This document shows positions 9,087 to 16,192 of a stretch of DNA of 64,000 nucleotides, one piece after another. A program made the translations under genes and the position numbers. This DNA is from Actinomycetota bacterium. Lineage in GTDB: Bacteria; Actinomycetota; Thermoleophilia; Solirubrobacterales; Solirubrobacteraceae. The notes under the pieces are model-generated. The model saw only the letters and a list, made by a program, of their open reading frames with translations, was not told the DNA's origin and ran no database searches. Position 1 is the first letter of the stretch; the number at the start of each line of letters is the position of its first letter. The stretch is from the NCBI GenBank assembly GCA_005883215.1, contig VAYS01000003.1:51127-115126 (forward strand). Direction: 5' to 3'.

Positions 9087-9875
9087 TCAGCGCAGGGTGG
9101 CGGCGGTCCGCTCCTGGGCGCTCAACTCGAAGGTGTGGTAGCCGCGCCTCATCACCGGTATGGAGACGTTGTACACCGGCACGCCGGCCACCGCGCCCTC
9201 GAAGCTACCGACGTGAGCGTGGCCGTGGACGACCAGGTCGGGCTCGTGCTCGACGATCGGGGCCGCCAACCGGTCGGTGCCCAGAAAGGTCCAGATCCCG
9301 GGCGGCTCACCGACCAGGGTGTCTCCGGTGGGCGAGTAATGCAGGAGCACGATACGGATCTGGCACAGCGCGATCTCTCGCAGGGCACCGTCGAGCGCCT
9401 CGACCTCGCATCCCGCCAGCCGGTAGAGCTCGCGCAGGGCGGGTTCGCCGAAGTCCGACAGGTGCGAGCTACCGGCGAAGCCGCCGACGAACCCCTTCGT
9501 GCCGGCGATCCCGACGCTCTGGCCGGCGACCTTGATGGTGGCCGAGTCTCCTCCCAGGACCCGGATGCCTCCCTGCTCGAGCCGGCCGATCACCTCGGTG
9601 GGCCGCCCGGCGTGACAGTCGTGGTTGCCCAGCACCGCGAAGACGGGGATCTCCAGCCGATGACAGATCGCCGCTAGCGCCGCGGCCTCGTCGGGCTCGC
9701 CGTGGGTGGTCAGGTCGCCGGCCAGCAGCAGCATGTCGGCGCGATCAGAGACGTCGGCCAGCGCTGCCTCGACCTCCTTGGTGCGCTCGCGGGCGCAGTG
9801 GACGTCTCCGGTCGCCGCCACCCGCACAGGCGTGTGCCCACGGGCGTTTGCCCCGGTGGGCTGCTCGGTTGCCAT
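9087..9875 (-). CDS. Calcineurin-like metallophosphoesterase
   Basis: The 262-residue protein carries all dinuclear-metal motifs of the calcineurin-like family in order: GDVH (D24, H26), GDLT (D54), GNHD (N84-D86), an HYSP motif in the middle, and HGHAH near residue 207. No signal peptide or membrane segment is seen, so it is cytoplasmic. The substrate is unknown; relatives include cyclic-nucleotide and nucleotide phosphodiesterases. It reads towards the end of the YdiJ-like gene (convergent, 16-base gap). The ATG has no strong ribosome site, and a GTG a few codons on (VRVAATGD) is an alternative start. Confidence 0.85.
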   Translation of the reverse strand: MATEQPTGANARGHTPVRVAATGDVHCARERTKEVEAALADVSDRADMLLLAGDLTTHGEPDEAAALAAICHRLEIPVFAVLGNHDCHAGRPTEVIGRLEQGGIRVLGGDSATIKVAGQSVGIAGTKGFVGGFAGSSHLSDFGEPALRELYRLAGCEVEALDGALREIALCQIRIVLLHYSPTGDTLVGEPPGIWTFLGTDRLAAPIVEHEPDLVVHGHAHVGSFEGAVAGVPVYNVSIPVMRRGYHTFELSAQERTAATLR

Positions 9876-9932
9876 GTCGGCTATCTACCCCGCCGCGCGG
9901 GTCCCAGCACATTGGCGGGTAGTTGGAGGACG

Positions 9933-10601
9933 ATGGGTTCTGGACAGACTCACGCGGCGATAGCGGCGACGTTGCGAAAGGCCACTGCCGCTCTGCGCGA
10001 CGCCGGCGTGCCGTTCATGCTCTCGGGCAGCTTTGCCTGCTGGGCGCGCGGCGGCCCCCGCTCCCAGAACGACCTCGACCTCATGCTTCACCGGGCTGAC
10101 GCCGAACGCGCGCTGGCCGCGCTCGAGTCGGTGGGCATGCGGGGCGAGCACCCGCCCGAGGAGTGGCTACTGAAGGCGTGGGACGACGAGGTGATGGTCG
10201 ATTTGATCTTCGAGTCGCTCGGGGTGGGCGAAGTGACCCCGGAGATGATCGAGCGCGCCGAGCGCATGTCGGTACTGGCCATCAGCATGCCGGTGATGTC
10301 GATCGAGGACATCCTCGTCGGCAAGCTGCTGGCCATCTCCGAGCAGAAGCTCGACTACGGTCCGCTGCTGGAGATCGCCCGCTCGCTGCGCGAGAGCATC
10401 GACTGGAGCGAGGTCCGGGCGCGGATTCACGCCTCACCTTATGCCCGGGCGTTCTTTGCGCTGCTCGCGGAGCTCGACGTCGTCGCTCCCCTGTCGGAGT
10501 CCTACGCTCCCCCGGCCCGCCCCTACGCCGGGCAGCCCAGGCCCCCGCGCACAAGGCTCACGCGGCGCATGGACCTCCGGGCGCGGGACAGCCAGCCCTA
10601 G
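9933..10601 (+). CDS. Nucleotidyltransferase-fold protein
   Basis: The 222-residue protein has the minimal nucleotidyltransferase signature: GS (32-33) followed by a paired acid motif NDLDLML (D47, D49). A helical C-terminal region follows, with VMSIEDILVGKLLAISEQKLDYG, as in the AbiEii / DUF1814-like class that often acts on tRNA or proteins. I start at the ATG with GGAGGA just upstream (tight spacing); the longer reading frame upstream lacks a ribosome site and overlaps the divergent phosphoesterase. No partner HEPN or antitoxin gene adjoins it, so a toxin-antitoxin role is not supported. Confidence 0.75.
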   Translation: MGSGQTHAAIAATLRKATAALRDAGVPFMLSGSFACWARGGPRSQNDLDLMLHRADAERALAALESVGMRGEHPPEEWLLKAWDDEVMVDLIFESLGVGEVTPEMIERAERMSVLAISMPVMSIEDILVGKLLAISEQKLDYGPLLEIARSLRESIDWSEVRARIHASPYARAFFALLAELDVVAPLSESYAPPARPYAGQPRPPRTRLTRRMDLRARDSQP

Positions 10602-10716
10602 ATCGGCCGGTCCAAGACGGGTCGTGCGGAATCAGGGAGGACCCTCACCGGCGACCTGTTCGATTGTGCGGCCGCTGAGCACGGACGCGGGCGAGCTCGG
10701 GGCGAGCTGGGGTGCG

Positions 10717-11013
10717 TCAGCCGGTGGGCCAGCGGCCGGTGTCGGTGAACCGGCGCCGGGCCTCCTGCTCTCGCTCGCGGTCCCCCTCGCTGGAGATCGA
10801 CAGCCGGGCCAGCGCGTCGGCCAGCACGACCAACCCGGCCACCGCGATCAGCACGATCCCCAAACCGGTGGCCGCGTCCCCGGAGCCGAGGACGAGCAGC
10901 GCTACCCCGGCGGCGGCGATCGTCGCGGGCAACCCGACGCGCACCACCAGGAGGGACCTTCGTCGGCCCCGCTCCGCTGGCCGAGTCCGGGGATCAGGCG
11001 GTGGCGGGGGCAT
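10717..11013 (-). CDS. Small two-helix membrane protein of unknown function
   Basis: The 98-residue protein has a proline- and arginine-rich N-terminus, two hydrophobic segments (about 24-43 and 47-68) separated by GSGDAATG, and a charged C-terminus (SSEGDREREQEARRRF). This is a typical short actinobacterial hypothetical membrane protein, and I do not recognise a named family. Its ATG lies inside the 3' end of the upstream Cys-rich gene (20-base overlap), which implies translational coupling and a shared promoter. Confidence 0.6.
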   Translation of the reverse strand: MPPPPPDPRTRPAERGRRRSLLVVRVGLPATIAAAGVALLVLGSGDAATGLGIVLIAVAGLVVLADALARLSISSEGDREREQEARRRFTDTGRWPTG

Positions 11014-11245
11014 CGGCGCGATCGGCGAGCAGCTCGACGCCCGCCTGGGCCGCGCAATGCGCGCAGCAGAAGAACCGCCCGTCGGCCTCGTGTCCGTGGC
11101 CGATCACGGGACAGCCGCAGTTCTCACACCGGGGCGCGAGCGCGTGGATCGCGCACTCGAAGGAATCGAAGATGTGACTCGCGCCCCCGGACGCCACCTC
11201 GAGCGGCTTGTCGTAGTCGTTGCCGCATACCTCGCATACCGGCAT
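10994..11245 (-). CDS. Cys-rich metallothionein / zinc-ribbon-like small protein
   Basis: The 83-residue protein has nine cysteines (C4, C7, C31, C40, C43, C45, C60, C61, C64) and several histidines, arranged as CEVC, then ENCGC, then FCCAHC. This matches small actinobacterial proteins annotated as prokaryotic metallothionein or zinc-ribbon proteins, so zinc binding is likely. The start codon is the ATG of MPVCEVCG, preceded by GAGG. The reading frame stays open upstream to 11692, but those residues show no family resemblance except one short stretch treated separately. Function is unknown. Confidence 0.7.
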   Translation of the reverse strand: MPVCEVCGNDYDKPLEVASGGASHIFDSFECAIHALAPRCENCGCPVIGHGHEADGRFFCCAHCAAQAGVELLADRADAPATA

Positions 11246-11542
11246 CGCGAAGCCTCCTCGTCTATTGGCCTTCAAACCGACCTGGTCACCCTGTACCCCC
11301 CGGCTGGACGGACAAACGGCACCGTCGCCTCGACGGGCTAGCGTGGGCTCATCCGCCGCGCCGATCCAGATCGCGGCAAACGAGGTTCGGATGTCGGAGC
11401 CGGCCGCGCCCGCGCGCCCGCCTTGCGCAGTGGATTCGTGGCCGCCTTCGTGATGACCAGCCCGAGGGCGGGCTTCGGCCCCTCGGACGTCTTCGCCGCC
11501 CGGATCCTCCGTCCATGGCGCATGCCGGTCACGCGGCTTCGC

Positions 11543-11593
11543 CGTGACGTAGCCGTCGAGCGAGCAGATCGCCGAGTAGATCAGCGTGCCCAT
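11543..11593 (-). pseudogene. Remnant of a RibD/DHFR-fold reductase N-terminus
   Basis: The minus strand reads MGTLIYSAICSLDGYVTA, which matches the conserved start of RibD C-terminal/dihydrofolate reductase-family proteins (M-x-K-L-I-Y-S-x-x-x-S-L-D-G-Y-V). The similarity stops after about 17 residues and the frame continues without family features, so this looks like a decayed fragment. An intact relative lies at 12576-13217. The rest of the 11246-11597 interval shows no gene I can support. Confidence 0.35.
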
Positions 11594-11597
11594 TCGC

Positions 11598-11939
11598 TCA
11601 GTCGAGGTTCCATCCGAAGTACACCTCCGCCATCGCGATCTTGTCCTCGTCGAAGGTGAGGATCTCGGTGTTGCGAAAGCGCTTGCCGTCATTCTTGGTC
11701 GCCTCGTAGGTGACCAACACCTCGTCGACGCACCCGATGATCCGCTTGAACTCGAAGGCGGCGATCATCTCCGCGTTCGGCCAACAACGCGTCCAGTAGG
11801 TCTCTAGGTCTATTCCGACATCGGCGGGGCGGTAGAACCTGAAGTCGGGAGACAGGTGCCTCTCCACCATTCGGCGGTCACCGGATTCGTAGGCGCCGTA
11901 GGTCTCGCGCGCGATCCGCACGCGATCGGTCGCTGCCAC
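11598..11939 (-). CDS. SnoaL/NTF2-like domain protein
   Basis: The 113-residue protein has the compact alpha+beta cone pattern of the SnoaL-like/NTF2 superfamily: an N-terminal helix pair (ARETYGAYESGDRRMVERH), then LSPDFRFYRP, then alternating strands ending ILTFDEDKIAMAEVYFGW. It is a single-domain protein without signal peptide. Members are isomerases, hydrolases or ligand-binding proteins, so no substrate is assigned. It is divergent from the VOC gene that begins 82 bases away, and both may share a control region. Confidence 0.75.
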   Translation of the reverse strand: MAATDRVRIARETYGAYESGDRRMVERHLSPDFRFYRPADVGIDLETYWTRCWPNAEMIAAFEFKRIIGCVDEVLVTYEATKNDGKRFRNTEILTFDEDKIAMAEVYFGWNLD

Positions 11940-12021
11940 GTCATCCTCCTTGTCTTGTTACTCCAGGACGTTAGACCGCCGCCCGAGGGCAAACTCATCG
12001 GACCCGACCGAAAGGCACAAG

Positions 12022-12465
12022 ATGGACCCCCACATCGACGTCATCACGCTCGCCGTCGCCGACCTCGAGCGGGCGCTTCGCTTCTACCGCGACGGCCTCG
12101 GGCTGGAGTCAGAGGGAGTGATCGGCACCGAGTACGTCGGCGACGATGTCACGCCCGCCGGAGCACTCGCGATGTTCAAACTCCACGGCGGGCTGATCCT
12201 GGCGCTGTACCCGCGCACCGAGCTCGCCAAGGACGCCAACATTCCGCCCCGGCCTGCGCAGAGCGGCGAGTTCAGCATCGGCCACGCGCTCACCAGCAAG
12301 GCGGAGGTCGACGCGCTGCTCGGCCGAGCCCAGGCGGCCGGCGCGATGCTCGCCGACCAAGCGCATGACCGTCCATGGGGCATCTACTCCGGCTACTTCC
12401 GCGACCCGGACGGGCACCTGTGGGAAGTCCTATGGAACCCACGGCTCGAGCGCCCGCAAGCGTGA
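12022..12465 (+). CDS. VOC family protein (glyoxalase/bleomycin-resistance fold)
   Basis: The 147-residue protein consists of two beta-alpha-beta-beta-beta modules. The first begins HIDVITLAVADLERALRFYRDGLGL, and the second ends with the metal-ligand-bearing strand GYFRDPDGHLWEVLWNP, both diagnostic of the vicinal oxygen chelate superfamily. His and Glu in these strands are candidate metal ligands. An AAAGG ribosome site precedes the ATG, so I reject the longer frame upstream. The substrate is unknown. Confidence 0.82.
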   Translation: MDPHIDVITLAVADLERALRFYRDGLGLESEGVIGTEYVGDDVTPAGALAMFKLHGGLILALYPRTELAKDANIPPRPAQSGEFSIGHALTSKAEVDALLGRAQAAGAMLADQAHDRPWGIYSGYFRDPDGHLWEVLWNPRLERPQA

Positions 12466-12575
12466 CGTTCACGAACGCCTGCGAAGCACGTCAGCTGGAT
12501 TGCGGGATGAGCGGCGCCCCAGGTTCGCGAGGTTCGGGCGGTAAAGGGGTGCACCTCCTCTCGCGCCAAAGCGGA

Positions 12576-13217
12576 TCAGCCGACCTGGAACTTGATATGC
12601 GTGACGCCGGGCGCGTCGACCGCGCGGATTTGCCTGAGCTTGAGAGTGTCACGCTGGAGCCCCGCGAACAGACGGGCGCCGCTGCCAAGGATCACCGGGG
12701 CGATAGAGATGTCAATCTCGTCGACAAGCCGCGCGGCCAGGTACTGGTTGACCACCGATGCGCCGCCGGCGAGCCAGATGTCCCGTTCCTGCGCGGCGTC
12801 CTTGGCCTGCGAGAGCGCCGACTCAATCCCATCGGTGACGAAGTGAAAGGTGGTGCCGCCCGTCATCTCAAGAGGATCGCGTGCGTGGTGCGTGAGCACG
12901 AACACCGGATGGTGGTAGGGCGGATCGTCCCCCCACCAGCCTCGCCACGACTCATCCGGCCACGGACCCCGCACCGGCCCGAACATGTTGCGGCCCATAA
13001 TCGTGGCGCCGATATTCTCCCGGCGCTCCTCGACCACGCCGGAGCTCGCGTTGACCTCGCCGCCGTCCTCACCGTGCATCTCCCTGAACGCCTTAAGCGG
13101 AAAGAACCACTCATGCAGCTGCATCCCGCCGGTGCCGAGTGGGTTCTCCTCGCTCTGGTCCGGGCCGGCCACGTAACCGTCGAGCGACATCGTGATGCTA
13201 AGCCTGAGCTTGCTCAT
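12576..13217 (-). CDS. Dihydrofolate reductase-family (RibD C-terminal) protein
   Basis: The 213-residue protein starts MSKLRLSITMSLDGYVAGP and has the conserved GRNMF, VLTHH and DIWLAGGASVVNQYL segments followed by EIDISIAPVILGSGARLF. This is the pattern of RibD-C/DHFR-like reductases, probably NADPH-dependent. The in vivo substrate is unknown. GGGAGG lies seven bases before the ATG at 13217, whereas the GTG two codons earlier would overlap that ribosome site, so the ATG is chosen. The gene sits between the VOC gene and tRNA-Pro in an accessory-looking stretch. Confidence 0.85.
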   Translation of the reverse strand: MSKLRLSITMSLDGYVAGPDQSEENPLGTGGMQLHEWFFPLKAFREMHGEDGGEVNASSGVVEERRENIGATIMGRNMFGPVRGPWPDESWRGWWGDDPPYHHPVFVLTHHARDPLEMTGGTTFHFVTDGIESALSQAKDAAQERDIWLAGGASVVNQYLAARLVDEIDISIAPVILGSGARLFAGLQRDTLKLRQIRAVDAPGVTHIKFQVG

Positions 13218-13471
13218 GTCCACACCTCCCTAGCTGTCGAATCCTGCTCCAAGAGACTGCGGAAGCGGCCGGAGCTCATCGGCGGTTATGCCTGTCGGCC
13301 GCTAGGCGGACACTGCAGAAGACCGCGTCAGAGTGATGCTCTACGCGGATGGGGCAGCGGCCACATACCGATCGGGTGAGAAACACGTGGTCCGAGACCG
13401 GCCGTGGATGGGAGCAACCCCGTACCCCGAGACCCCTAAAACGACCTTTCTGGAGGGAAGCGAAATTTTCA

Positions 13472-13545
13472 TCGGGGCGCCCGGATTTGAACCGGGGACC
13501 TCACCGACCCGAACGGTGCGCGCTACCAGGCTGCGCCACGCCCCG
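13472..13545 (-). tRNA. tRNA-Pro, anticodon CGG
   Basis: On the minus strand the acceptor arms CGGGGCG / CGCCCCG pair perfectly. The D-arm is GCGCAGCCTGGTAGCGC, the anticodon stem CACCG/CGGTG encloses loop TTCGGGT (anticodon CGG), and the T-arm is CCCGG-TTCAAAT-CCGGG. The discriminator is A and CCA is not encoded. A 5' CGGGG end is typical of tRNA-Pro. The 3' end faces lower coordinates, towards the small accessory genes. Confidence 0.97.
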
Positions 13546-13572
13546 AGAGCGTCCCAGCTTAACGATGCGAAC

Positions 13573-13830
13573 CTAGCCGGCGGCCTGCTGGCCGGCGACC
13601 GCCTTGAAGTAGCGCACCGCCAGCCCGGTCATCAGGGTCTGATAGCAGTGCTCGAGCGATAGCTTCTCCCGGCGCGCGTAGGCGGCCAGCCCCGCTTCCT
13701 CGATCGCCTGGCTCTGGGCGATCACGTCGTCGATCAGGTCGGGGTGGCGATCGCAGAAGTAGGCCCCGATCGAGTACAAACGGCTCTCGGTCAAGGACTC
13801 CAGGAAGGCGTCGGCGCTGCGGGCGGACAC
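13573..13830 (-). CDS. Small hypothetical protein, helical
   Basis: The 85-residue product is mostly helical and charged (AFLESLTESRLYSIGAYFCD, then IEEAGLAAYARREKLSLEHC). I do not recognise a family. Coding character is supported by strong third-position GC and a compact, plausible globular sequence. The GTG start is a guess; the frame extends upstream across the divergent Nif3-like start. It ends 28 bases from the tRNA gene. Confidence 0.5.
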   Translation of the reverse strand: MSARSADAFLESLTESRLYSIGAYFCDRHPDLIDDVIAQSQAIEEAGLAAYARREKLSLEHCYQTLMTGLAVRYFKAVAGQQAAG

Positions 13831-13880
13831 GGCGGCTGAGCCTAGTGGCTGTCGGCCAAGTCGGGGGGGCAGATGGCACC

Positions 13881-14651
13881 ATGGCAGGGATGGCATCGCT
13901 GACCGAGGTCATCGCGGCGCTCGACGACGAGCTCGCGATCGCCGACTTCGAGGACTACGCGCCCAACGGGCTGCAGGTACCGGGCCCGTCCGAGGTCGGC
14001 ACGGTGGTCACCGGGGTCAGCGCCCAGGCCGAGCTCTTCGAGCGAGCGGCGAAGGCCGGGGCGGATCTGGTCCTCGTCCACCACGGCCTGTTCTGGGAGG
14101 GGACGCCGCGCCGCTTGGACGCCACGGCCAAGCGGCGGCTGAAGCTGCTCTTCGACCACGACATGGCCTTGGCGGCCTACCACCTCCCGCTCGACGCCCA
14201 CCCGCGGCTGGGCAACAACGCGATCATCTGCGAGCGCTTGGGCCTGGTCGGGCCCGCGCCGTTTGGCCTGCACCGCGGGCGCCCGGTGGGCTGGGCGGCG
14301 CGCGCGCCGGGAGAGGGGCTGACGATCGGCGAGCTGGTGGACCGCGTGGCCGCGCTGACCGGTCGCTGGCCGCTGGTCTTCGACTCCGGTCCCGAGCGGG
14401 TGCGCTCGCTCGGCGTGGTCTCCGGCGGCGCCTCCTCGTCCTTGGACGAGGCGATCGAGCGGGGGCTGGACGCGTTTTTGACCGGCGAGCCCACCGAGCG
14501 TGTGATGGGCCAAGCCCGCGAGTCGGGGGTGCACTTCATCGCCGCCGGGCACTACGCCACCGAGACCTTCGGGGTGCGGGCGCTCGGGGAGCTGCTGTCC
14601 GGGCGCTTCGGGCTGCGTCACCAGTTCGCCGACGTCCCCAACCCGATCTGA
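13881..14651 (+). CDS. Nif3-like dinuclear metal-centre protein
   Basis: The 256-residue protein matches the Nif3/YbgI (DUF34) family: an N-terminal LTEVIAALDDELAIADFEDYAPNGLQV-type opening, the HHGLFW metal-binding motif, and a C-terminal AAGHYATETFGV motif carrying further metal ligands. Characterised members form toroidal hexamers with two metals per subunit; GTP cyclohydrolase and phosphatase-like roles have been proposed but the function is not settled. The start could be either of two ATGs nine bases apart (13881 or 13890). Confidence 0.88.
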   Translation: MAGMASLTEVIAALDDELAIADFEDYAPNGLQVPGPSEVGTVVTGVSAQAELFERAAKAGADLVLVHHGLFWEGTPRRLDATAKRRLKLLFDHDMALAAYHLPLDAHPRLGNNAIICERLGLVGPAPFGLHRGRPVGWAARAPGEGLTIGELVDRVAALTGRWPLVFDSGPERVRSLGVVSGGASSSLDEAIERGLDAFLTGEPTERVMGQARESGVHFIAAGHYATETFGVRALGELLSGRFGLRHQFADVPNPI

Positions 14652-14670
14652 GCGAGGGCGCCGAAAGGCC

Positions 14671-14699
14671 TTGTAGGCGTCCTGTGGACGCGATATATC
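14671..14699 (+). promoter_or_regulatory. Probable sigma-70 promoter
   Basis: A -35 element TTGTAG (14671-14676) and a -10 element TATATC (14694-14699) are separated by 17 bases, standing out in a very GC-rich background. Transcription would begin near 14706, giving a leader of about 30 bases to the ATG of the 59-residue gene and possibly continuing into the sigma-factor gene. Confidence 0.55.
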
Positions 14700-14737
14700 T
14701 AGGCCCCGCGCCCAACCGGATAGGAGGCAACTGCACG

Positions 14738-14917
14738 ATGGCCAATCACCTGACGCCCACCGAGCTCGCACGGGAAGCCGGATTGGAGCGTCGAGAAGTG
14801 ATCAGCAAGTGCATGGAAATGGGAATTCCGATCTTTCAGGGCCGCATCGACAAGAGCCTCTTTCTCGTGAGCCTCCAGCAACTAACGCAACCGCCGCAAC
14901 AGCCCGCCGAGGCCTAG
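14738..14917 (+). CDS. 59-residue helix-turn-helix / IF2N-like small protein
   Basis: The ATG is preceded by AGGAGG at a ten-base spacing. The product contains TPTELAREAGLERREVISKC followed by MEMGIPIFQGRIDKSLF. The helix-turn-helix plus 'xxGI' pattern resembles the N-terminal domain of translation initiation factor IF-2 and small MerR-like DNA-binding domains. The tail is Gln/Pro rich. It sits between a clear promoter and a primary-type sigma factor gene 121 bases downstream. Function is unknown; a nucleic-acid-binding accessory role is inference. Confidence 0.65.
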   Translation: MANHLTPTELAREAGLERREVISKCMEMGIPIFQGRIDKSLFLVSLQQLTQPPQQPAEA

Positions 14918-15038
14918 CGCCGCGCGGTTCATCCTCCCTTCAGACCTCTTCGCCCAAACCCACGGCCTCGCCCAAACCACGGCGCCGCGCCCCCGAGGGT
15001 CAACCGGAGCGATCCCCGGGTAACTCCGGCATGAAGCG

Positions 15039-16109
15039 ATGACGCCTGGGCCCCTAGACGAGCAGGACCTGCACCCGGATCTGGTCGCGCTGCTGGAGCA
15101 CGGCGAGGCCGAGGGCTGCCTGTACCCGGCCGAGATCGACGCCGCCGCCCGCGGGGGAGGTCTGACCCCCGACGACCTATCCGAGCTCTATGACCGCATC
15201 GACGCGCTGGGCATCGAGCTGTGCGACGACGGGCGTGCGCGGACGGCGCCCACCAGCTACAGCCCGCAGGACCTGGCGGTCCAGACCACCGACGCGCTCC
15301 AGCTGTTCTTGCGTGAGGCCGGGCGTTACCCCCTGCTGCGCCCCGAGGAGGAGATCGAGCTGTCCAAGCGCATCGAACGAGGGGACCTGGAGGCCAAGGA
15401 ACGCATGGTCAACTCCAACCTGCGCCTGGTCGTCTCGATCGCGCGCAAATACCAGGGCCTGGGCGAGCTATCGCTGCTCGACCTGATCCAGGAGGGAGTG
15501 CTGGGGCTCATCCGCGCGGCGGAGAAATTCGATTGGCGCAAGGGCTTTCGCTTCTCGACCTACGCCACGCTGTGGATACGCCAGGCGATCCAGCGCGGGC
15601 TCGACGAGCGCGGGCGGATCATCCGCCTCCCCACCAACGTCGCCCAGCGCGAGCGCAAGGTGGGGCGCACCGAGCGCGACCTGGCCGCCCGGCTCGAGCG
15701 CGAGCCTTCGGAAGCCGAGATCGCACAGGCGGCGGGGCTAGACGTGTCAGAAGTCCGCGAGCTGCGCGAGACGGCGCGCGTGGTCACCAGCCTGGACCGG
15801 CCGGTCGGCGATGAGGAGGAGACCGCGTTCGGGTCGCTGCTGCCCCACGAGGGACCGACGCCCGAGGAGGAGGTCCAGGTCAGCCTCACCCAGGACGCCG
15901 TACGCCGAGCGGTGGCCGAGCTTCCCGAACGCGAGCGCCAGGTCATCCGCCTGCGCTACGGGCTCGATTCGAGCCCCAACCCGGTGTCGCTCAGCGAGAT
16001 CGGCCGGCGGCTGTCGATCTCCCCCGAGCGCGTGCGGCAGATCGAGGAGCGCGCGCTGACCCGCCTGGCCCTGCAGCGCGAGATACGCGCCATGGCCGAG
16101 GCGGCCTGA
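15039..16109 (+). CDS. RNA polymerase sigma factor, sigma-70 group 1/2 type
   Basis: The 356-residue protein has sigma region 1.2 ([18 protein letters not shown]), region 2 with the -10 recognition/melting helix ([20 protein letters not shown]), region 3 ([22 protein letters not shown]) and region 4 with a C-terminal helix-turn-helix ([25 protein letters not shown]). It lacks a long acidic region 1.1 beyond about 90 residues. In region 2.4 it reads [12 protein letters not shown] where the housekeeping form usually has STYATWWIRQAI, so it may be an alternative (group 2) sigma factor rather than the principal one. Confidence 0.9.
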   Translation: MTPGPLDEQDLHPDLVALLEHGEAEGCLYPAEIDAAARGGGLTPDDLSELYDRIDALGIELCDDGRARTAPTSYSPQDLAVQTTDALQLFLREAGRYPLLRPEEEIELSKRIERGDLEAKERMVNSNLRLVVSIARKYQGLGELSLLDLIQEGVLGLIRAAEKFDWRKGFRFSTYATLWIRQAIQRGLDERGRIIRLPTNVAQRERKVGRTERDLAARLEREPSEAEIAQAAGLDVSEVRELRETARVVTSLDRPVGDEEETAFGSLLPHEGPTPEEEVQVSLTQDAVRRAVAELPERERQVIRLRYGLDSSPNPVSLSEIGRRLSISPERVRQIEERALTRLALQREIRAMAEAA

Positions 16110-16192
16110 CCCGTCCGCCCGGGCTGCCCGACGGCGGCCAATAGAATCAAGGGCCGCCTTCGGCGGCCGACCACCCAACCCAGAGGGGGAGC

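Noticed and set aside
9933..10601. Toxin-antitoxin system
   Set aside because: Nucleotidyltransferase-fold protein present, but no adjacent HEPN or antitoxin partner; the next gene is a membrane mini-protein on the other strand.
11338..11532. 64-residue minus-strand open frame after the DHFR-like fragment
   Set aside because: No similarity to the DHFR family or to anything recognised, so I could not use it to extend the remnant.
11246..13471. Integrated element with attachment repeat at tRNA-Pro
   Set aside because: No copy of the tRNA 3' end and no integrase were found in the patch.
13333..13662. Plus-strand open frame containing GAPGFEPGTSPTRTVRATRL
   Set aside because: It runs across the tRNA-Pro gene in antisense. 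This peptide is a common spurious translation of tRNA genes.
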